In this document: piece after piece, positions 1 to 11,261 of the stretch
How the letters are laid out: the number at the start of each line of letters is the position of its first letter
How positions within the stretch are numbered: the stretch's first letter is position 1
DNA from: Serripes groenlandicus
Taxonomy: Eukaryota > Mollusca > Bivalvia > Cardiida > Cardiidae
Direction of reading: 5' to 3'
Length of the DNA: 64,000 nucleotides
NCBI GenBank assembly: GCA_031761405.1
Contig: JASEVX010000001.1
Coordinates: 25,239,606-25,303,605 of the forward strand
The notes under the pieces: model-generated
The model's database searches: none
Told to the model about the DNA's origin: nothing
Seen by the model: the letters and a program-made list of their open reading frames with translations, nothing else
Position numbers and translations under genes: made by a program

Positions 1-127
1 ATTCTGACCGACGCGCCATAGGATCGATCCCGGAACGTCTTGTTCCAAATTCCCGAAGCTAACCACGGGCCGGATTTCTTATAAAATAAGAAATATGGGT
101 CTTGATTCATCTGTTTTGCCCCATTAA
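1..127. other. unannotated flank
   Basis: I see no gene or repeat structure here. It ends in the TTAA that precedes the first family A element. Confidence 0.4.
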
Positions 128-352
128 CCCTTTCCAACATACACAACTTTGTGACGCCCTTGTAGCAGACGACTTTTGAAAAAATTGTGGCAAATGGAGA
201 AATTGCTCAGAATGAACTTTTTTTCATTTTTCCACAAAGTTTTCAATTCATTCTATTCAATAATCAAACTATCATTTATAGAGATATTCCACATATTTGC
301 ATACATGTCTTTCAAAGGCGTCTGCTACATATTTGTTGTATGTGAGGAAGGG
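128..352 (+). mobile_element. family A MITE (diverged copy)
   Basis: It starts CCCTTTCCAACATA after TTAA (124-127) and ends GAGGAAGGG before TTAG. Inside are the family landmarks: GTAGCAGACGAC near the left end, TTTTGAAAAAATTGTGGC, and GGCGTCTGCTACA near the right end. The central hairpin is eroded. TTAA target and CCC ends fit piggyBac-type non-autonomous elements (inference). The short open frame across it is not a gene. Confidence 0.75.
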
Positions 353-474
353 TTAGATAGGTGGGCCATTTTAGCATTGGCGCTACAAATCTCTTCGTCT
401 GACGAAGGTCACATACAAGCTATTTTACTTGATACATTGTATTTATTCTTTTCAAATTGAAGAAATACTATTAA

Positions 475-700
475 CCCTTTCCCTCATACGACAATTCTGC
501 AGCAGACGACTTTGAACGTATTTTGTCAAAACATAGAAAATCTCCATAATTTAATGGATAACGTTACTATGACAAAAAGTGGAAAACATTGTGACAAAAG
601 GAAAAATTGTACGTTTTGTGCAATTTCTTCTTTTGTCACTATGTTTTCAAAAGGTCATCTGCTGCAGAGGCGTCAGAAAGCGTTTATATGAGGGAAAGGG
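475..700 (-). mobile_element. family A MITE, near intact
   Basis: This 226-bp copy is flanked on both sides by TTAA (471-474, 701-704). The ends are CCCTTTCCCTCATA and TATGAGGGAAAGGG, perfect inverted repeats. A second inner inverted pair is CTGCAGCAGACG / CATCTGCTGCAG, and a third surrounds the central hairpin near 610-640. I oriented it by the arrangement of the non-palindromic part. It codes for nothing; the open frame through it recurs at every family A copy. Confidence 0.9.
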
Positions 701-704
701 TTAA

Positions 705-950
705 GGTAATGCTACATCTGGACAAAAGAAACACAATTAAGAAACCCAAAACCCATAGTTACAAATGGAAATATTTGCTCATGATGGGCAGTTTTTTTTT
801 CTTCTGTCAATGTTTCGTCGTTAACTCATATTAACGTGTATCTAGGAGAGGGGACGCATCTCCAGGGGTGTAGTAGCTCCCTTTAGGCACTGTAGGCACG
901 TGCCTACACATTGTTTCTCAAAATGCCCCAAAAATTGGCAAAATGCAGCT
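705..950. other. no gene seen; possible TE fragment near 860-910
   Basis: Around 863-912 the text reads GGGGTGTAGTAGCTCC then GGCACGTGCCTAC, which resembles the start of common non-autonomous DNA elements in invertebrates. I cannot define ends. The rest is unstructured. Confidence 0.25.
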
Positions 951-964
951 GCGGCGATAGACAT

Positions 965-1168
965 CTGCGTAATGTATCGACCAGATCAGCCTGCGCTTGC
1001 CGCGCAGACTGATCCGGACGACACATTCCGTCTTAGGGGGGGATAGAAACAGAAAATCCACAGGAGGCGAAAAGTGTCTATCCGGGTAGGCCTGTGTGGC
1101 ATGCTTAGGCTGATCCGGGTCGATATTTTACGCAGAGTCCGCAATGTTGGTTTTCTCAGGAGACGGCG
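965..1168 (+). mobile_element. family D MITE
   Basis: It contains the GC-rich family core: TGCGTAATGTATCGACC, the palindrome-like CGCGCAGACTGATCCGG, ACACATTCCGTCTTAGGGG, AAATCCACAGGAGGCG and the mirrored right part GATCCGGGTCGATATTTTACGCAGAG. The left terminal stretch seen in other copies (GAGCTGTCCCGCGAG) is lost here. The right end GTTGGTTTTCTCAGGAGACGGC is recognisable. No coding content. Confidence 0.8.
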
Positions 1169-1179
1169 TACACATTGAT

Positions 1180-1870
1180 TATTGCAAAGCTACGCACCTG
1201 ATCTCTACGCAAAAGCAGCAAACGACATAAGATCACATCTTGGCAAAACTGAAATCAAGTAGTTATCCAACGATACCCTTTTTTTCATAGTTTCTTTCCA
1301 AGAGATTTTTAAAATTCGTCTGCTGTAGATGTGTCGTTCGTGGGGAGTAGTGGGTCGAAGAAGCGCGTGAGATATATCTAGGTCATAGCTACTCGAAATT
1401 CGATATCTGTTTAATCGATTCGTATCTATACATGTAGATTGTATTTATGGAGATAACCATCTAAGGTGTTTTGTTTCAATCAAATTGATCGTTCAGCGAT
1501 TGTCAGGCGGAAACAATGGGACGCTTTAAAACTAATATTGTAAATAGAGATTTCAAAACCGGTGCATTCCAATCGAAATATGAATGATCAAATATCCATA
1601 TTATTTCCAAAACTATTTATTGAACAAAATGCTCTCTTCTACCTGTCATTTTGCGATCTTTGACCAGCGTATTTCTTTATCAGTATTTTACCATATAATT
1701 TAAACTCTATAAATAGTATACTCTAATATTCACTGGTGATATAGTAACATAGCACCAAGCGCTTTATCCGAATATCTGCATACTTATATATTCCGCTCAT
1801 TTCACACATTATTTCCGCCTTCTTGGGAAGTGCATTATTCTTTCAAAATAGTAATTTGATAAACTGTATG
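1180..1870. other. no gene seen; fragment of family A right half
   Basis: A stretch at about 1285-1345 keeps AAATTCGTCTGCTGTAGATG, the right inner repeat of family A. I see nothing else structured. Confidence 0.35.
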
Positions 1871-1874
1871 TCTA

Positions 1875-1986
1875 TTTTTTTTTTTTTTTTTTCGTATGTA
1901 CATGCATATTGTAAATGTTTTGACGATGAACCATATGTGTTCAAGTCTTATGAATAAGCTTCTGTTCTGTTCTGTTCTGTTCTGTT
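1875..1986 (+). repeat. poly-T followed by (TTCTG)n tail, possible LINE 3' end
   Basis: A T run at about 1875-1892 is followed by unique sequence and then five TTCTG units (1960-1985). A pentanucleotide tail just after an AATAAG-like signal is typical of 3' ends of CR1-like LINEs in molluscs (inference). The same pentamer on the other strand lies at 18328-18352. No reverse transcriptase sequence is adjacent. Confidence 0.4.
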
Positions 1987-2069
1987 TTCATTAATAAAAG
2001 TCGATTTTACCGATAATGAGCTCAATATGAAACAGTTAAACAGGGAAAATAATCACAGTTTGGAGTTAA

Positions 2070-2295
2070 CATTTATCCTTGTCCACTCGCAGACGTATTC
2101 TGAAGAACGTGCATCAGACGACTTTTTGAAATCATAGTGGCGAAGGAGATATGTTTATTATGAACACTTTCTACTGTTGTCAGAATGTTCTGAATAAATA
2201 TACTTTCATTTCTATAGATTTTCCACAATTTCGCCTAAACATGTAGTTCAAAAGCTTTTGTTGAAAACTTGTTGTAAGGGGAACAGGGTTAAATA
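2070..2295 (+). mobile_element. family A MITE, old copy
   Basis: Landmarks remain: GCATCAGACGACTTTTTGAAATCATAGTGGCGAA split over 2110-2145, and the right end GGGAACAGGGTTAAAT. Terminal repeats and the hairpin are degraded. Confidence 0.45.
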
Positions 2296-3380
2296 TATCA
2301 AAGTGAGTGAAGAGCCACTTCCAAATGACATTTAAGGACAGTCTAAATTATTGTGGATAGCTTACTTAACGACACTAACCTCTGGTATAGTTATACATGA
2401 AACGCGTCGGTCGAATTGGGATAATGTTGCATCCCGGTCGCTGGATAACTTAACTGATGTTAGATGTAAACCAATGGGAGCCACTATTGAAAGGTTTTCA
2501 CTAGAAGATACACCCCTTGCTCTTATAAATAAAAGCGGACTGTGAATACTTTGGTAAGTGTGTTTATGTATACACCTTAGTGTTCACTGTACGCCAATGC
2601 AATAATACGCCAAATCGCCTGGCGGGGCTGACATGTATAATGCCATTAATATACATAATTCAGCCACGCTCAAGAAAAGGAACTAGCGGCTTTTCTGAAA
2701 AGGTGTAATGATTGGCATGCGAATCCATGACACCTGATCCCTATTTGCAGAGTTTATCGGAAGCTTCTTTGACAAATTAGTGAAAGATGCAGATCCAATT
2801 CAGATTGCTCTAGTTCAGCCGGTTTGTCTGAATCGCCACTGTTTGTTACATTAATCTTATACTATGATTGTTGTTCCGGCAGCTCGTGTATCCGTATTGA
2901 TTCACATCACCTGTGGGACTTTTCACTGCCGTTTTGATAGATAGCCAATATTGTTTCTGATTGGATGCAGCACAATGTTGTACTGAGCCAAACAGCCAAT
3001 CAGAATCTTTATTTTGTATTTTGCTATGCGTCTTCACGTAGGAGTGCATCGAAAATGTAAGCGTAATTTCGATTGGTTTCATGTGTATTCTAATCTGTTC
3101 TGTCAAAACGGCGAAACGACAGTTACAATCCCACGAGAGATGTTGGAGCATAGCGGAGTCAACAACCGTTGGTCTCCGACGATGGCGGATACCGACCTAT
3201 TGAGGGTTTGAAGTTAAACCTCTGACTACTGGAAGCGACTTTTTGAAAAGCCTGTGTCATCAGTAAGAGCCGGGCCCACCGTCTGGCAAGGCTCTTAACT
3301 CATGATTGCCCTACAACTCTCAATACTTATCTTGATTGTCCTATATTTTGGCTATGAACTCCTCCTCCGATTGCAAAGCT
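2296..3380. other. no recognised gene
   Basis: A 64-codon open frame at 2351-2545 (+) is not built from any repeat I can see, but it matches no family I know and has no convincing splice context. I do not call it. The rest is unstructured. Confidence 0.3.
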
Positions 3381-3600
3381 TGTTTGCTTGTTTGGTGTTT
3401 TACGCCGCTTCTATAAATTGTTCAGGTATATCACGGCGTTTCCTGGGTAAATTTGCAGGTCTCCTGGTCCTTTTATTCTGACAACAGCCAGTCGATCGTA
3501 ATGCTTACTCAGCAATCCTGAAAACCAAGGAAGGCAGCCAGTACTACCATTCTTTTACAGTCTTTGGTATTACGCGGCCGGGGTTTGAAACCGCGACCTC
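3381..3600 (-). mobile_element. tRNA-derived SINE, minus strand, diverged
   Basis: Reading the minus strand, a B-box-like GGTTTCAAACCCCGG lies near 3575-3590 and the tail ends in the complement of GGTGTTTTACGCCGC near 3395. The phrase TATCACGGCG (3430-3440) is shared with all SINEs in this window. Head, body and tail are in the usual order. Confidence 0.55.
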
Positions 3601-4505
3601 GCGCAAAAATTGCAAAGCTGGACAAGTCCATCATAAATATTCATCCTTGAAAGGGTTAATGAATGGCGACTACTATCCATCGACATGTCGTCATCTTTAC
3701 TGTCATAATGCCTGTATATTAAGGCTAGATGGTGATCATTGAAGATCCCGATCAGAATGTACGGGGCACATGCTGAGTTGAATCTTTGCTGGTCGCAAAG
3801 TCCGGAATGCCGGTTTTTGTTTGACTTGTTTCCTGTGATATTGATATTCGATCGTTGAAATGTTTGATTCGTTGATTCCAAACTATTGAATTGTATCGCT
3901 AATCTAACCCTAGTTATTTGGGAAGAGGGGTGCGATTCGTTGATCATGTGACCGTATACACCAACTGTTTTAAATTCATTTAAAAAAATTAACTCGGAAT
4001 AACATTATACTTTTCAAAGAATCATCTTTTCTGATAAGCTTAACCTTTAGCCAATCAGAAGGTGTGTAACTTTGTTAATTGAGATAAGAATGGTTTTAAT
4101 AATGATTGATGAATTAACTTATACCTAGTTACTTAGGAAGAGGGACGCGATTCTTTGATCCTGATGTCATAATTGTGTCAGCAGACGGCTACAGTGACAA
4201 ATGTTTTGTGTCGTTTCAGCATAAGATAAGTTACTTTTGTCATCTGATTGCTAGAAACCGGAAAAGCTAAAAGTTTTAACGGCGTTTTAGCAACTAACAG
4301 CATATTGGAGTTTTATTCAACTATTTACAGTCGAATTAGAAATTGTGATCATTATATGTTTTTGTTTATTGTGTAATTCGTGTGGGAAATAGAAACCCTA
4401 AACCTCACAACAAAAACTTAGGTAAGTGCTATTTGATATAATGATCTGACTAAATGATATTTGTCAAGTCGTCTGCTCTAACAGGATCTGGTGTGTAAAA
4501 CCTGT
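3601..4505. other. no gene seen
   Basis: AT-rich sequence. The phrase AGTTAYTTRGGAAGAGGG occurs near 3911 and 4129 with a following GCGATTCKTTGATC, so about 35 bp is repeated. Nothing else is recognisable. Confidence 0.3.
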
Positions 4506-4509
4506 AAAA

Positions 4510-4725
4510 GCGCTTATCCCACCAGCAGACAATTGTTGACGCAAGCGAGTTTTGAAAACTGTATGACAAAAAAGAAAATTGATCATGATGAGCAATTTCT
4601 CCATTTGCCACATTTTTTCAATTCTATGCTATAATGGTGCTTGCATTTATTAAGATTTTCCATTTTTTCGCCTGGATTTTTTCAAAGTCGTCTGCTTCAA
4701 ATTAGTGAATGTAGGAAAGGTTTAA
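4510..4725 (+). mobile_element. family A MITE, old copy
   Basis: TTTTGAAAACTGTATGAC, GAGCAATTTCTCC and AAAGTCGTCTGCTTCA are in family order. The left end has decayed to CTTATCCCACC and the right end to GTAGGAAAGGTTTAA. Confidence 0.5.
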
Positions 4726-4971
4726 CATCGATTGCTTAAACAAACATTAAGCTTATATTAAACCTACTCAATGTATGTTTCCAAGAGTTCTTACCGATAC
4801 TCGCGTCGACTGAGTGGAAAAAGATACCCTCCCATATGCGAAACCCGCCCAACAAAAGAACCGAAACCGAATCTTTTAGATGAATTACTTCGTATTTGTA
4901 TGGTTGATGTTAGTTATTTGACATTTTAAATACACTCTCATCATAAGCTTTTGTATCTTAAGTCCCATCCT

Positions 4972-5610
4972 TACTGTCCCGGTTCTTGTCCCGGTATCTC
5001 TCAGTGAAAAATAGCCGGTATACCGGGATAATCGGGGACATTTTTGCCAAATGCTCACATTCCCGTCCTTGTCCCGGAGTGCCCCCGGTTTAGAAGCCAG
5101 ATGTCCTCGTTTGATCCTAGATAACGCCGGTTAGTTCCTGGTTTTTGGCAGGGTTCATTAATGATGTAGCTCCGGCGTATTTCCCGGTCCATCCCGGTAA
5201 AACCCGATGTGACCCATGTTATGTCACAGTTGCTGCCCGTCCAACACCATGTACCTTCGGACTTGCGCCGTGGAGCCCCAGTGGCCCCCTGGTGCCCCCG
5301 TTGGTAACGGATAGTATATAAACCGGGTTAGCGCAGATAACCACGGAATATCAAGGTAGAGCCACGGTAGAGACCTGGCCCTGCACCGGCGTATACCGGC
5401 ACTGTGCCAGACATACTCGGATCACGCCGGTTCTTAATTTCCTCTCCCGGTGTAAGCCGGTTGTATTAAACATTTTAAATAGCCGAGAGCCGGAACAACA
5501 GGGTACATTACGGATCATTCAGAACTTCTACGGTGCCGTCGCGGTTGTCTTCCCGGTATGACAAGGTTTCTCTCGAATCATCATCCGGGACGTACCGTGT
5601 TGCCAATCCG
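4972..5610. repeat. CCCGGT/ACCGGG-dense GC-rich block
   Basis: A GC-rich block in AT-rich surroundings, packed with CCGGT, ACCGG and CCCGG words such as CCCGGTATCTC, TACCGGGATAATCGGGG and CCCGGTGTAAGCCGG. There is no regular period and no open frame longer than about 66 codons. It could be a decayed satellite, a repeat-rich element or a CpG-bearing regulatory segment. I cannot decide. Confidence 0.45.
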
Positions 5611-5792
5611 GGACAGTGACAATGGGAGTTTACAGCGTGCCCAAAGGGTCTACCTAAGAACATTGATTTATTCTTATATAGGCTATGTAAATAGCCAGCT
5701 TGCTGTTGTCAGGAATAAGCTACTATTCCAAGCAGATGCTTCAGCAATTATTGGGTAACACTAAAACATTATTAATGACCTGAGCATCTTAG

Positions 5793-5870
5793 ACAATGGC
5801 TTGTGGAGTGCCCTTGGGCAAGGCACATTTTCTAGCCTAGTACTGGTTTGTTCACCCAGGGAACATGAAT
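5793..5870 (+). mobile_element. SINE body fragment
   Basis: The stretch GTGGAGTGCCCTTGGGCAAG and the following CACATTTTCTAGCCTAG match the body of the SINE at 34024-34245. Head and tail are absent. Confidence 0.6.
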
Positions 5871-7313
5871 AATAAAATTTAAATGCGCGCTAAATGACCT
5901 TAGCTGTCGATGCGCCATAAAACAATATACATTCATTAGACAATGGCTTACGGGCCTACATGGTAACTCTTCGTGTTATGATAAACCTTTCTGTTGAGTG
6001 TTATTGTAAGGAAGACACGCATGACTATTTACAACTGTTTAAAAACCTGCCACTTTTAGTTCTACTACTAACCGATTGCGCTTAAAAGGCCTCATTTTAA
6101 AATAAATGGCCTCCACGTACAAAGTATTTTCCTCGTTCAGTGTTGGTTAGGCCTACCAGTTGATATAGGTTTCCGAATCGAGTTTTTCTATGTCATGAAT
6201 ATAACATCCATTCCGATTTAATTCCTTTCTTATTGAAGGGAGCTACATACCTATCAGTGAAATCTACGAATATCGTACTAAGGTTCAGATTTGAGGTTGA
6301 GATATCTCCGCAAACGGAAAAGGTGATTCAAAAGACAGACAGAACAGTACATACATACACATACAATATACACCACAGGAAAGTACGAATATACATGTAT
6401 ACTTAATTCGGAATTTATGGTTATAATTAATGAATTAATCACGAATGAAACATGAATTAAACATAGATAATGATTAAAAACACGAGAATGATATAAACGT
6501 TTTTAGGATGAGCAATGTAAAAGTATAGTACCTTTCTTTAAAGACAAAACACAGCTGCGACACTTTTTTCATACTGCATTGAGTACCGCGGACTAATTTA
6601 GGGTTCATTTTAGGTCTATCTTAAAGATCATTAGATATATTCATAGTAGCTTTGGATATATAAAGAATATGAAATGGCGTTTATTTTGGTGACGTCATTT
6701 ACAGTTAATTAAGAAGTCATGATCGACGTCGAAATATTTAGCGCGTCTTTGTTTAAGATTAACAGAACTCTGTACGAAAGTTAGAAAAGTATTCCTAATG
6801 GGAAGTCATTTAATTTGACAATCAATTATGATGTATCTATATTTGGAAGCGCTTAACATTTCGTAAGCGTTTATCATGCCAAACATCATGCTTTATCATA
6901 ATAGTGGAACTTTAATTGTTCCGTATAGCATTGGCATATGTGTATAAGAACTAACATAACTATAAGTGTTGCGGTTTAGTGTCATTTAAGCTAAATAGTC
7001 TTAACTCCTAGTCATTACCTCTACACTTAACGCACTGGTGCTTTAATAGAAGAATTCACGTCAACCGTGACTTCAAACACAGTTACTCGGATTCGACCAT
7101 TTCTCGGAGATTTCCGTACTAGCCGACAATGCCACGAACATTACATATCTCTATCCATTTGTCAACGGAAATCACCATGCTACTATATCCTCTCTTACAG
7201 AAATAGCCAAGCTTACAAAGGATAATCTATCTGAATTCCAAACTGGCGTAACGATACGTTATCACAATACATAGTTGATCCGTGCTTAAGGAAAACCAAC
7301 ATTGATGTATTAA
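5871..7313. other. no gene seen
   Basis: AT-rich, with no long frames and no recognisable repeat. Short runs such as ACATACACATACAATATACACC near 6349-6371 are low complexity. Confidence 0.35.
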
Positions 7314-7540
7314 CCCTTTCCCTCATATAGACACTTTCTGACGCATCTGCAGCAGACGGATTTTTGAAAACATAGTGACAAAAGAAGAAATTGCACAAAA
7401 CGTGCAATTTCTCATTTTGCCACAATGTTTTCCACTTTTTGTCATAGTAACGTTATCCATTCAATTAATGTAGATTTTCTATGTTTTGACAAAATACGTT
7501 CAAAGTCGTCTGCTGCAGAATTGTCGTATGAGGGAAAGGG
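7314..7540 (+). mobile_element. family A MITE, near intact
   Basis: 227 bp with TTAA on both sides (7310-7313, 7541-7544). Ends are CCCTTTCCCTCATA and TATGAGGGAAAGGG. The central hairpin is AAATTGCAC-AAAA-CGTGCAATTT. Confidence 0.92.
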
Positions 7541-8227
7541 TTAATGACAAGTATAGATGGAAATCCGTCTTCATATTCGTTCCATCTGAAAAACCAAGCG
7601 CGTTTGTCAGAGATGTCATGACTCTTGACATACGATGGCATACCGAGGCCGGTTGGTTGGCGATGTATGCAGATCTAGGCCAAGCTAGGTTGATATTGAT
7701 ATCGTCATGGGTCCCTTATGCCATAAGGTTGGTTTTTCCTGGAGTGCCGTCCTCCGATACACCTGCAATCCAACAATTATGTGAATACAGGGGCGTAGTT
7801 AGGGTATACAGAGTGTGTATTTATTTAGGGGGGTCCGGGAACATGCTCCCCCGGGAACGTTTTATCCCACCTCTATATTGTCTGTGGTGACTTCTGGGAG
7901 CATTTCAGTAGCAAAATATGAAATAACTTTTTAGGAAATTTTGAGATAGTAAAATGTGTTGCATTTGTAATTTTTCGTCAAATCTATCAAGTCAGATCGG
8001 TTGTTTTATACTTACGCCTTCTACATGTCAAGTTTTTTAATGCAGATTTGAACTTTTTAAAATTTGAGTACTGGAGACAATGTGTACGCAGCTGCGTATT
8101 TTGCGCATAGTCAGTTACGCGCCTGGAATATAAGGTTGACAAATCTATTGATTTATAAGTTAATGATATATTATATGTAAAGGTAATATCATTTAAATCA
8201 GACAATACTATTTCGCTGTACGTATAT
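7541..8227. other. no gene seen; possible DNA-element fragment near 7790-7875
   Basis: The text ACAGGGGCGTAGTTAGGG followed by GGGGGGTCCGGGAACATGC and CTCCCCCGGGAACG resembles the terminal part of common marine-invertebrate non-autonomous elements. A 134-codon frame at 7486-7890 begins inside the family A copy and runs through this fragment, so I do not treat it as a gene. Confidence 0.3.
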
Positions 8228-8275
8228 TGCATCTGACGACACTGCATACAAAGTCGTGTCTAATTGACACCATAC

Positions 8276-8520
8276 CGAGGGCTTGGCGTGAAACAGTTGT
8301 AACTAAAAACCTATTTTGAAAACCCCGGTTTAGGGGCAATTTTGACCCCTTTGTAAACAATGCAAATTTAGGTACCATTGCTTAGAACGAGCAATGGCAC
8401 CTAAATATCCATTGTTTACCAAGAAAAATGATTTAATGCTTATAAAGACTTTATGGCGAGGTGATTAACCTTGGTAAAGAATACCAATTTTAGTTGCAAC
8501 CGTTTCACGCCAAGCCCTCG
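8276..8520 (+). mobile_element. family E MITE, intact
   Basis: 245 bp with terminal inverted repeats CGAGGGCTTGGCGTGAAAC / GTTTCACGCCAAGCCCTCG. It is flanked by ATAC on both sides (8272-8275, 8521-8524), and the unoccupied paralogue near 11305 has a single ATAC, proving a 4-bp target duplication. A central hairpin pairs AATTTAGGT.CCATTGCT with GAGCAATGG.ACCTAAAT. Superfamily not assigned. Confidence 0.88.
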
Positions 8521-8542
8521 ATACATTTAAGTTTTTTATGTG

Positions 8543-8826
8543 CAGGGTCCAATTCCACTAACCTTACTTGGCGCTAAGTACTACTTAAATACTTAAAAGC
8601 ATATTTCATCATTTGTGTTGCCCTAATAGTTTGTAAAACATGAATGGTGGAATGTACTTAAGTAAATGGGTAAATTGACATTTATAAATAGTTACCTTGC
8701 TGGCTAATTAACACTACTCGTTAAGAAATGAAATAGTTAGGCATTTTTATAAGAGAAACACAAGTTATAGAATATGCCTTTAAGTATTACTTTAGTGCTA
8801 AGTAAGATTAGTGGCATTGGAACATG
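8543..8826 (+). mobile_element. family F MITE
   Basis: Ends are CAGGGTCCAATTCCACTAA and, reversed, CATGTTCCAATGCCACTAA, with a longer pairing through CTTACTTRGCRCTAAGTA. A CAGGG terminus hints at hAT (inference). The target duplication is not clear. It sits inside family L and 22 bp from family E. Confidence 0.7.
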
Positions 8827-8832
8827 GTGCCT

Positions 8833-8850
8833 ATTTTTTTTTTTTTTTTC
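8833..8850 (+). repeat. poly-T run at F/L junction
   Basis: Seventeen or so T residues directly follow the family F end. Simple repeat. Confidence 0.7.
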
Positions 8851-9271
8851 TGTCCAATGAAATCACACGATAAAACTAACGCTCCGTTTTGCTATACAAA
8901 TGGCTACTATACACTTGGAACAAAGATAAATCTGAGAAGACATGTTATAGACAGTAATCAGATATATACGAGCATTTGCTTCTGAAGTGAAGTTTAGGTT
9001 TGGTTTGAATTAGATTGATGTAAAGGTATAGTTTTTTTAACACCAGAGGGGTACCAATACATCTTTTGAAATATATACATTTTTGTTGAAATGTGGCAAA
9101 GTACTTTTAACTATCTTTACGAATGATTGGAGTACATGTACATTTAAGAATTGTTTGGGTTTTCCACAACTTACGTCTGGTAAAATAACCATTGAAACAC
9201 ACAATGTGAGAGAGGGAATTATATTATTACATTAAAGCATATAGTCTGGTATCCAGTGTACTATATATAGG

Positions 9272-9389
9272 ATCTGACATGAGTTGTCATTTCATATAAA
9301 GTTTTATTAAACGAGTTCAAGAAATTTGTTATTAAGCGAGCCTCTGACGAGTTTGATAAAACTTTATGAAATGACAACGAATGTCAGAT
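9272..9389. repeat. 118-bp inverted repeat
   Basis: Left arm ATCTGACATGAGTTGTCATT and right arm AATGACAACGAATGTCAGAT pair over about 40 bp (through TTTCATA..AAGTTTTAT), with a loop of about 30 bp. It looks like a small MITE of a family not otherwise seen complete in this window. Confidence 0.6.
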
Positions 9390-10551
9390 GCGTTTTATCA
9401 CATGACGAAACACGAAAAGAAAATCAGTTTTTCGTTATCGGAAAATGGTCCCAACATGTAATTCTTAATAAACTGGTAACTTATCACACACAAACATATA
9501 TTTATGACCGATAACGGTCACTTTACCTCGTCCATCTATCGTGGCGTTTGTGTTTACCGGATACACGTTCTCAGCCATTTTGTAAATATTTGCGGAAGAA
9601 TACAAAAATAGTGATTCGGTCATGTTATATTACACGTGTGACTTATAAAGAAGTACGTAATGGGTATAGTATATCGGATACAAGCATTGTCATGTGATAA
9701 CGTAAATTAACACGTCAGGGATGAACCAACAATGGCGACTAGATTGGTGATATCCCCTTAATTATCGCTATCGCATGTAAAGTAAATTAGTAGATACACA
9801 ATTCACTTTCATAAGCTCCACAGTGGAGCTGATAAAACTTGATGTGTGGAATCAATACTCTAATAATGATGAAAACTGCGTTCGGAGTTTGAAAGGTAAA
9901 TCCGGTTGGTTCACAAAAAACGTTGTCTCCATATCTTTCTGTTTCCATACACAATGTCCAAAGGGTTTTTATCATTGGTTTCTTTGCACTGGATGGTGCA
10001 CTTATAATTGCATTTTCTTGGCCAACTGTTATTAGATTGATTAGTAATTCCACATTTGTTTTATTTAAACACTGCTATGTAAATTTTCTCTTTTGAATCA
10101 TCACTTTAATTAACACATTTATGATTAATGTGTACAGAGTAATTGCAATATCTCATTGCGAAATAGCGATAAAGACAAAGGATTCCAACTTAAAGGACCT
10201 ACCAACTATTTGGTCTTCCTTGGTCTTTATCTGACAAGGGAGATAATATAATTATCACTAATGTCCCTCATTGAAGAGGCAGGTAACTACGGACAACACA
10301 CGCTACCTTCTTAACTTAAAATTTGGTTTCAGTTAGATTAAAAACACTTGCTCGTGTGTTGTTGTTGTTGGTGTGTTCATAGAGCGTCACCATTATTGGT
10401 GTATGATTGACCAAATGATGTAATGGAATGGGCAAGTAACTCCAGCCTCGCACGCACAGACTGAATGTTTGGCTGATGTGAATCGTAAAATAAAATAAGC
10501 ATAGAGTATCACGGAAAGGTCATAGCTTTAAAGACACATAGATATAGATAT
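9390..10551. other. no gene seen
   Basis: Two overlapping short frames on opposite strands near 9787-10053 reflect low stop density only. A (GTT)n stretch lies at about 10358-10375. Nothing else is recognisable. Confidence 0.35.
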
Positions 10552-10555
10552 TTAA

Positions 10556-10692
10556 ACCTTTCTTGCAGACGTAATGTGACGCACCTATATGGAAAAAATG
10601 ATAATAATTCTTTCATTTACAGAGATTTTCCACATTTCTACAGAGAGAATTTCAAAGTCGTCTGCTGCAGATTTGTTATACATAGGAAAGGA
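10556..10692 (+). mobile_element. family A MITE, internally deleted
   Basis: 137 bp with TTAA on both sides (10552-10555, 10693-10696). The right inner repeat AAAGTCGTCTGCTGCAGA is kept; the central hairpin is gone. Confidence 0.75.
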
Positions 10693-10696
10693 TTAA

Positions 10697-11260
10697 TTGT
10701 GTAGTAATGCTGTACGGCTATATTTCCATGGCAAAACAGAGGTTTTTTGTAACATTAGAAACCAATTAAGACTCATAATACGACAATAACACATTGCTAA
10801 GAATTAATTTACGGCTTTCAAGCCTTTGACGTACATTAAAAGGGTACGTTTATCGATATTCATTTGATGACATGTATTGTCTGAGAAAGGAAACAATGCG
10901 ATTGACAATCCGGAGAATTCAAGAAGGGGATGCAATATACTACTGGTAGACATAGTTTTTACATTTCGACAACGTTTCACGGAAATCTACCTGCTGGTAT
11001 CTGGATCAGCGAAGGTCCAGATCAATCTTTGATTGCGTGCATTCTGAACCTGATCATCGTCATCCAATTTGCCCTACCGATTCCACCATGGCATGGCCTT
11101 TTCAGGTATTTAGTATAAACTGCCACATAGCGTGGTCATAGTTTACACTCCATGGACTTGTGTCACAACAAATGTGTGATTTTTATTAGGGTTTTAAGAT
11201 GTTTGTTGACAAGCATTAGCAAATCTCATTGGAATTAGAACACATTTTAGCTTTGCATAT
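10697..11260. other. no gene seen
   Basis: A 62-codon frame at 10930-11118 has no recognised domain. No repeat is evident. Confidence 0.3.
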
Positions 11261-11261
11261 A

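Larger units (their letters stand above)
8228..8926 (+). mobile_element. family L repeat, split by two inserted MITEs
   Basis: The pieces 8228-8275, 8521-8542 and 8833-8926 together match the uninterrupted sequence at 11262-11435 (shared words CTGACGACAC, AATTGAC, ACATTTAA, AATGAAATCRCAYGATA, TACTATACAYT). Families E and F occupy the two interruptions, so L is older than both. Confidence 0.65.

Noticed and set aside
607..834. Recurring open frame with SAAEASESVYMRERV (also 7213, 12504, 13740, 45037, 52055)
   Set aside because: It is the conceptual translation of family A MITE sequence, present at every copy in any genomic setting. Not a protein family.
2351..2545. 64-codon frame ending in a TTG-GTAAGTG context
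   Set aside because: The donor-like GTAAGTG lies after the stop codon and no acceptor is convincing.
9787..10053. Overlapping opposite-strand frames
   Set aside because: Typical of low stop density by chance; neither shows a family.
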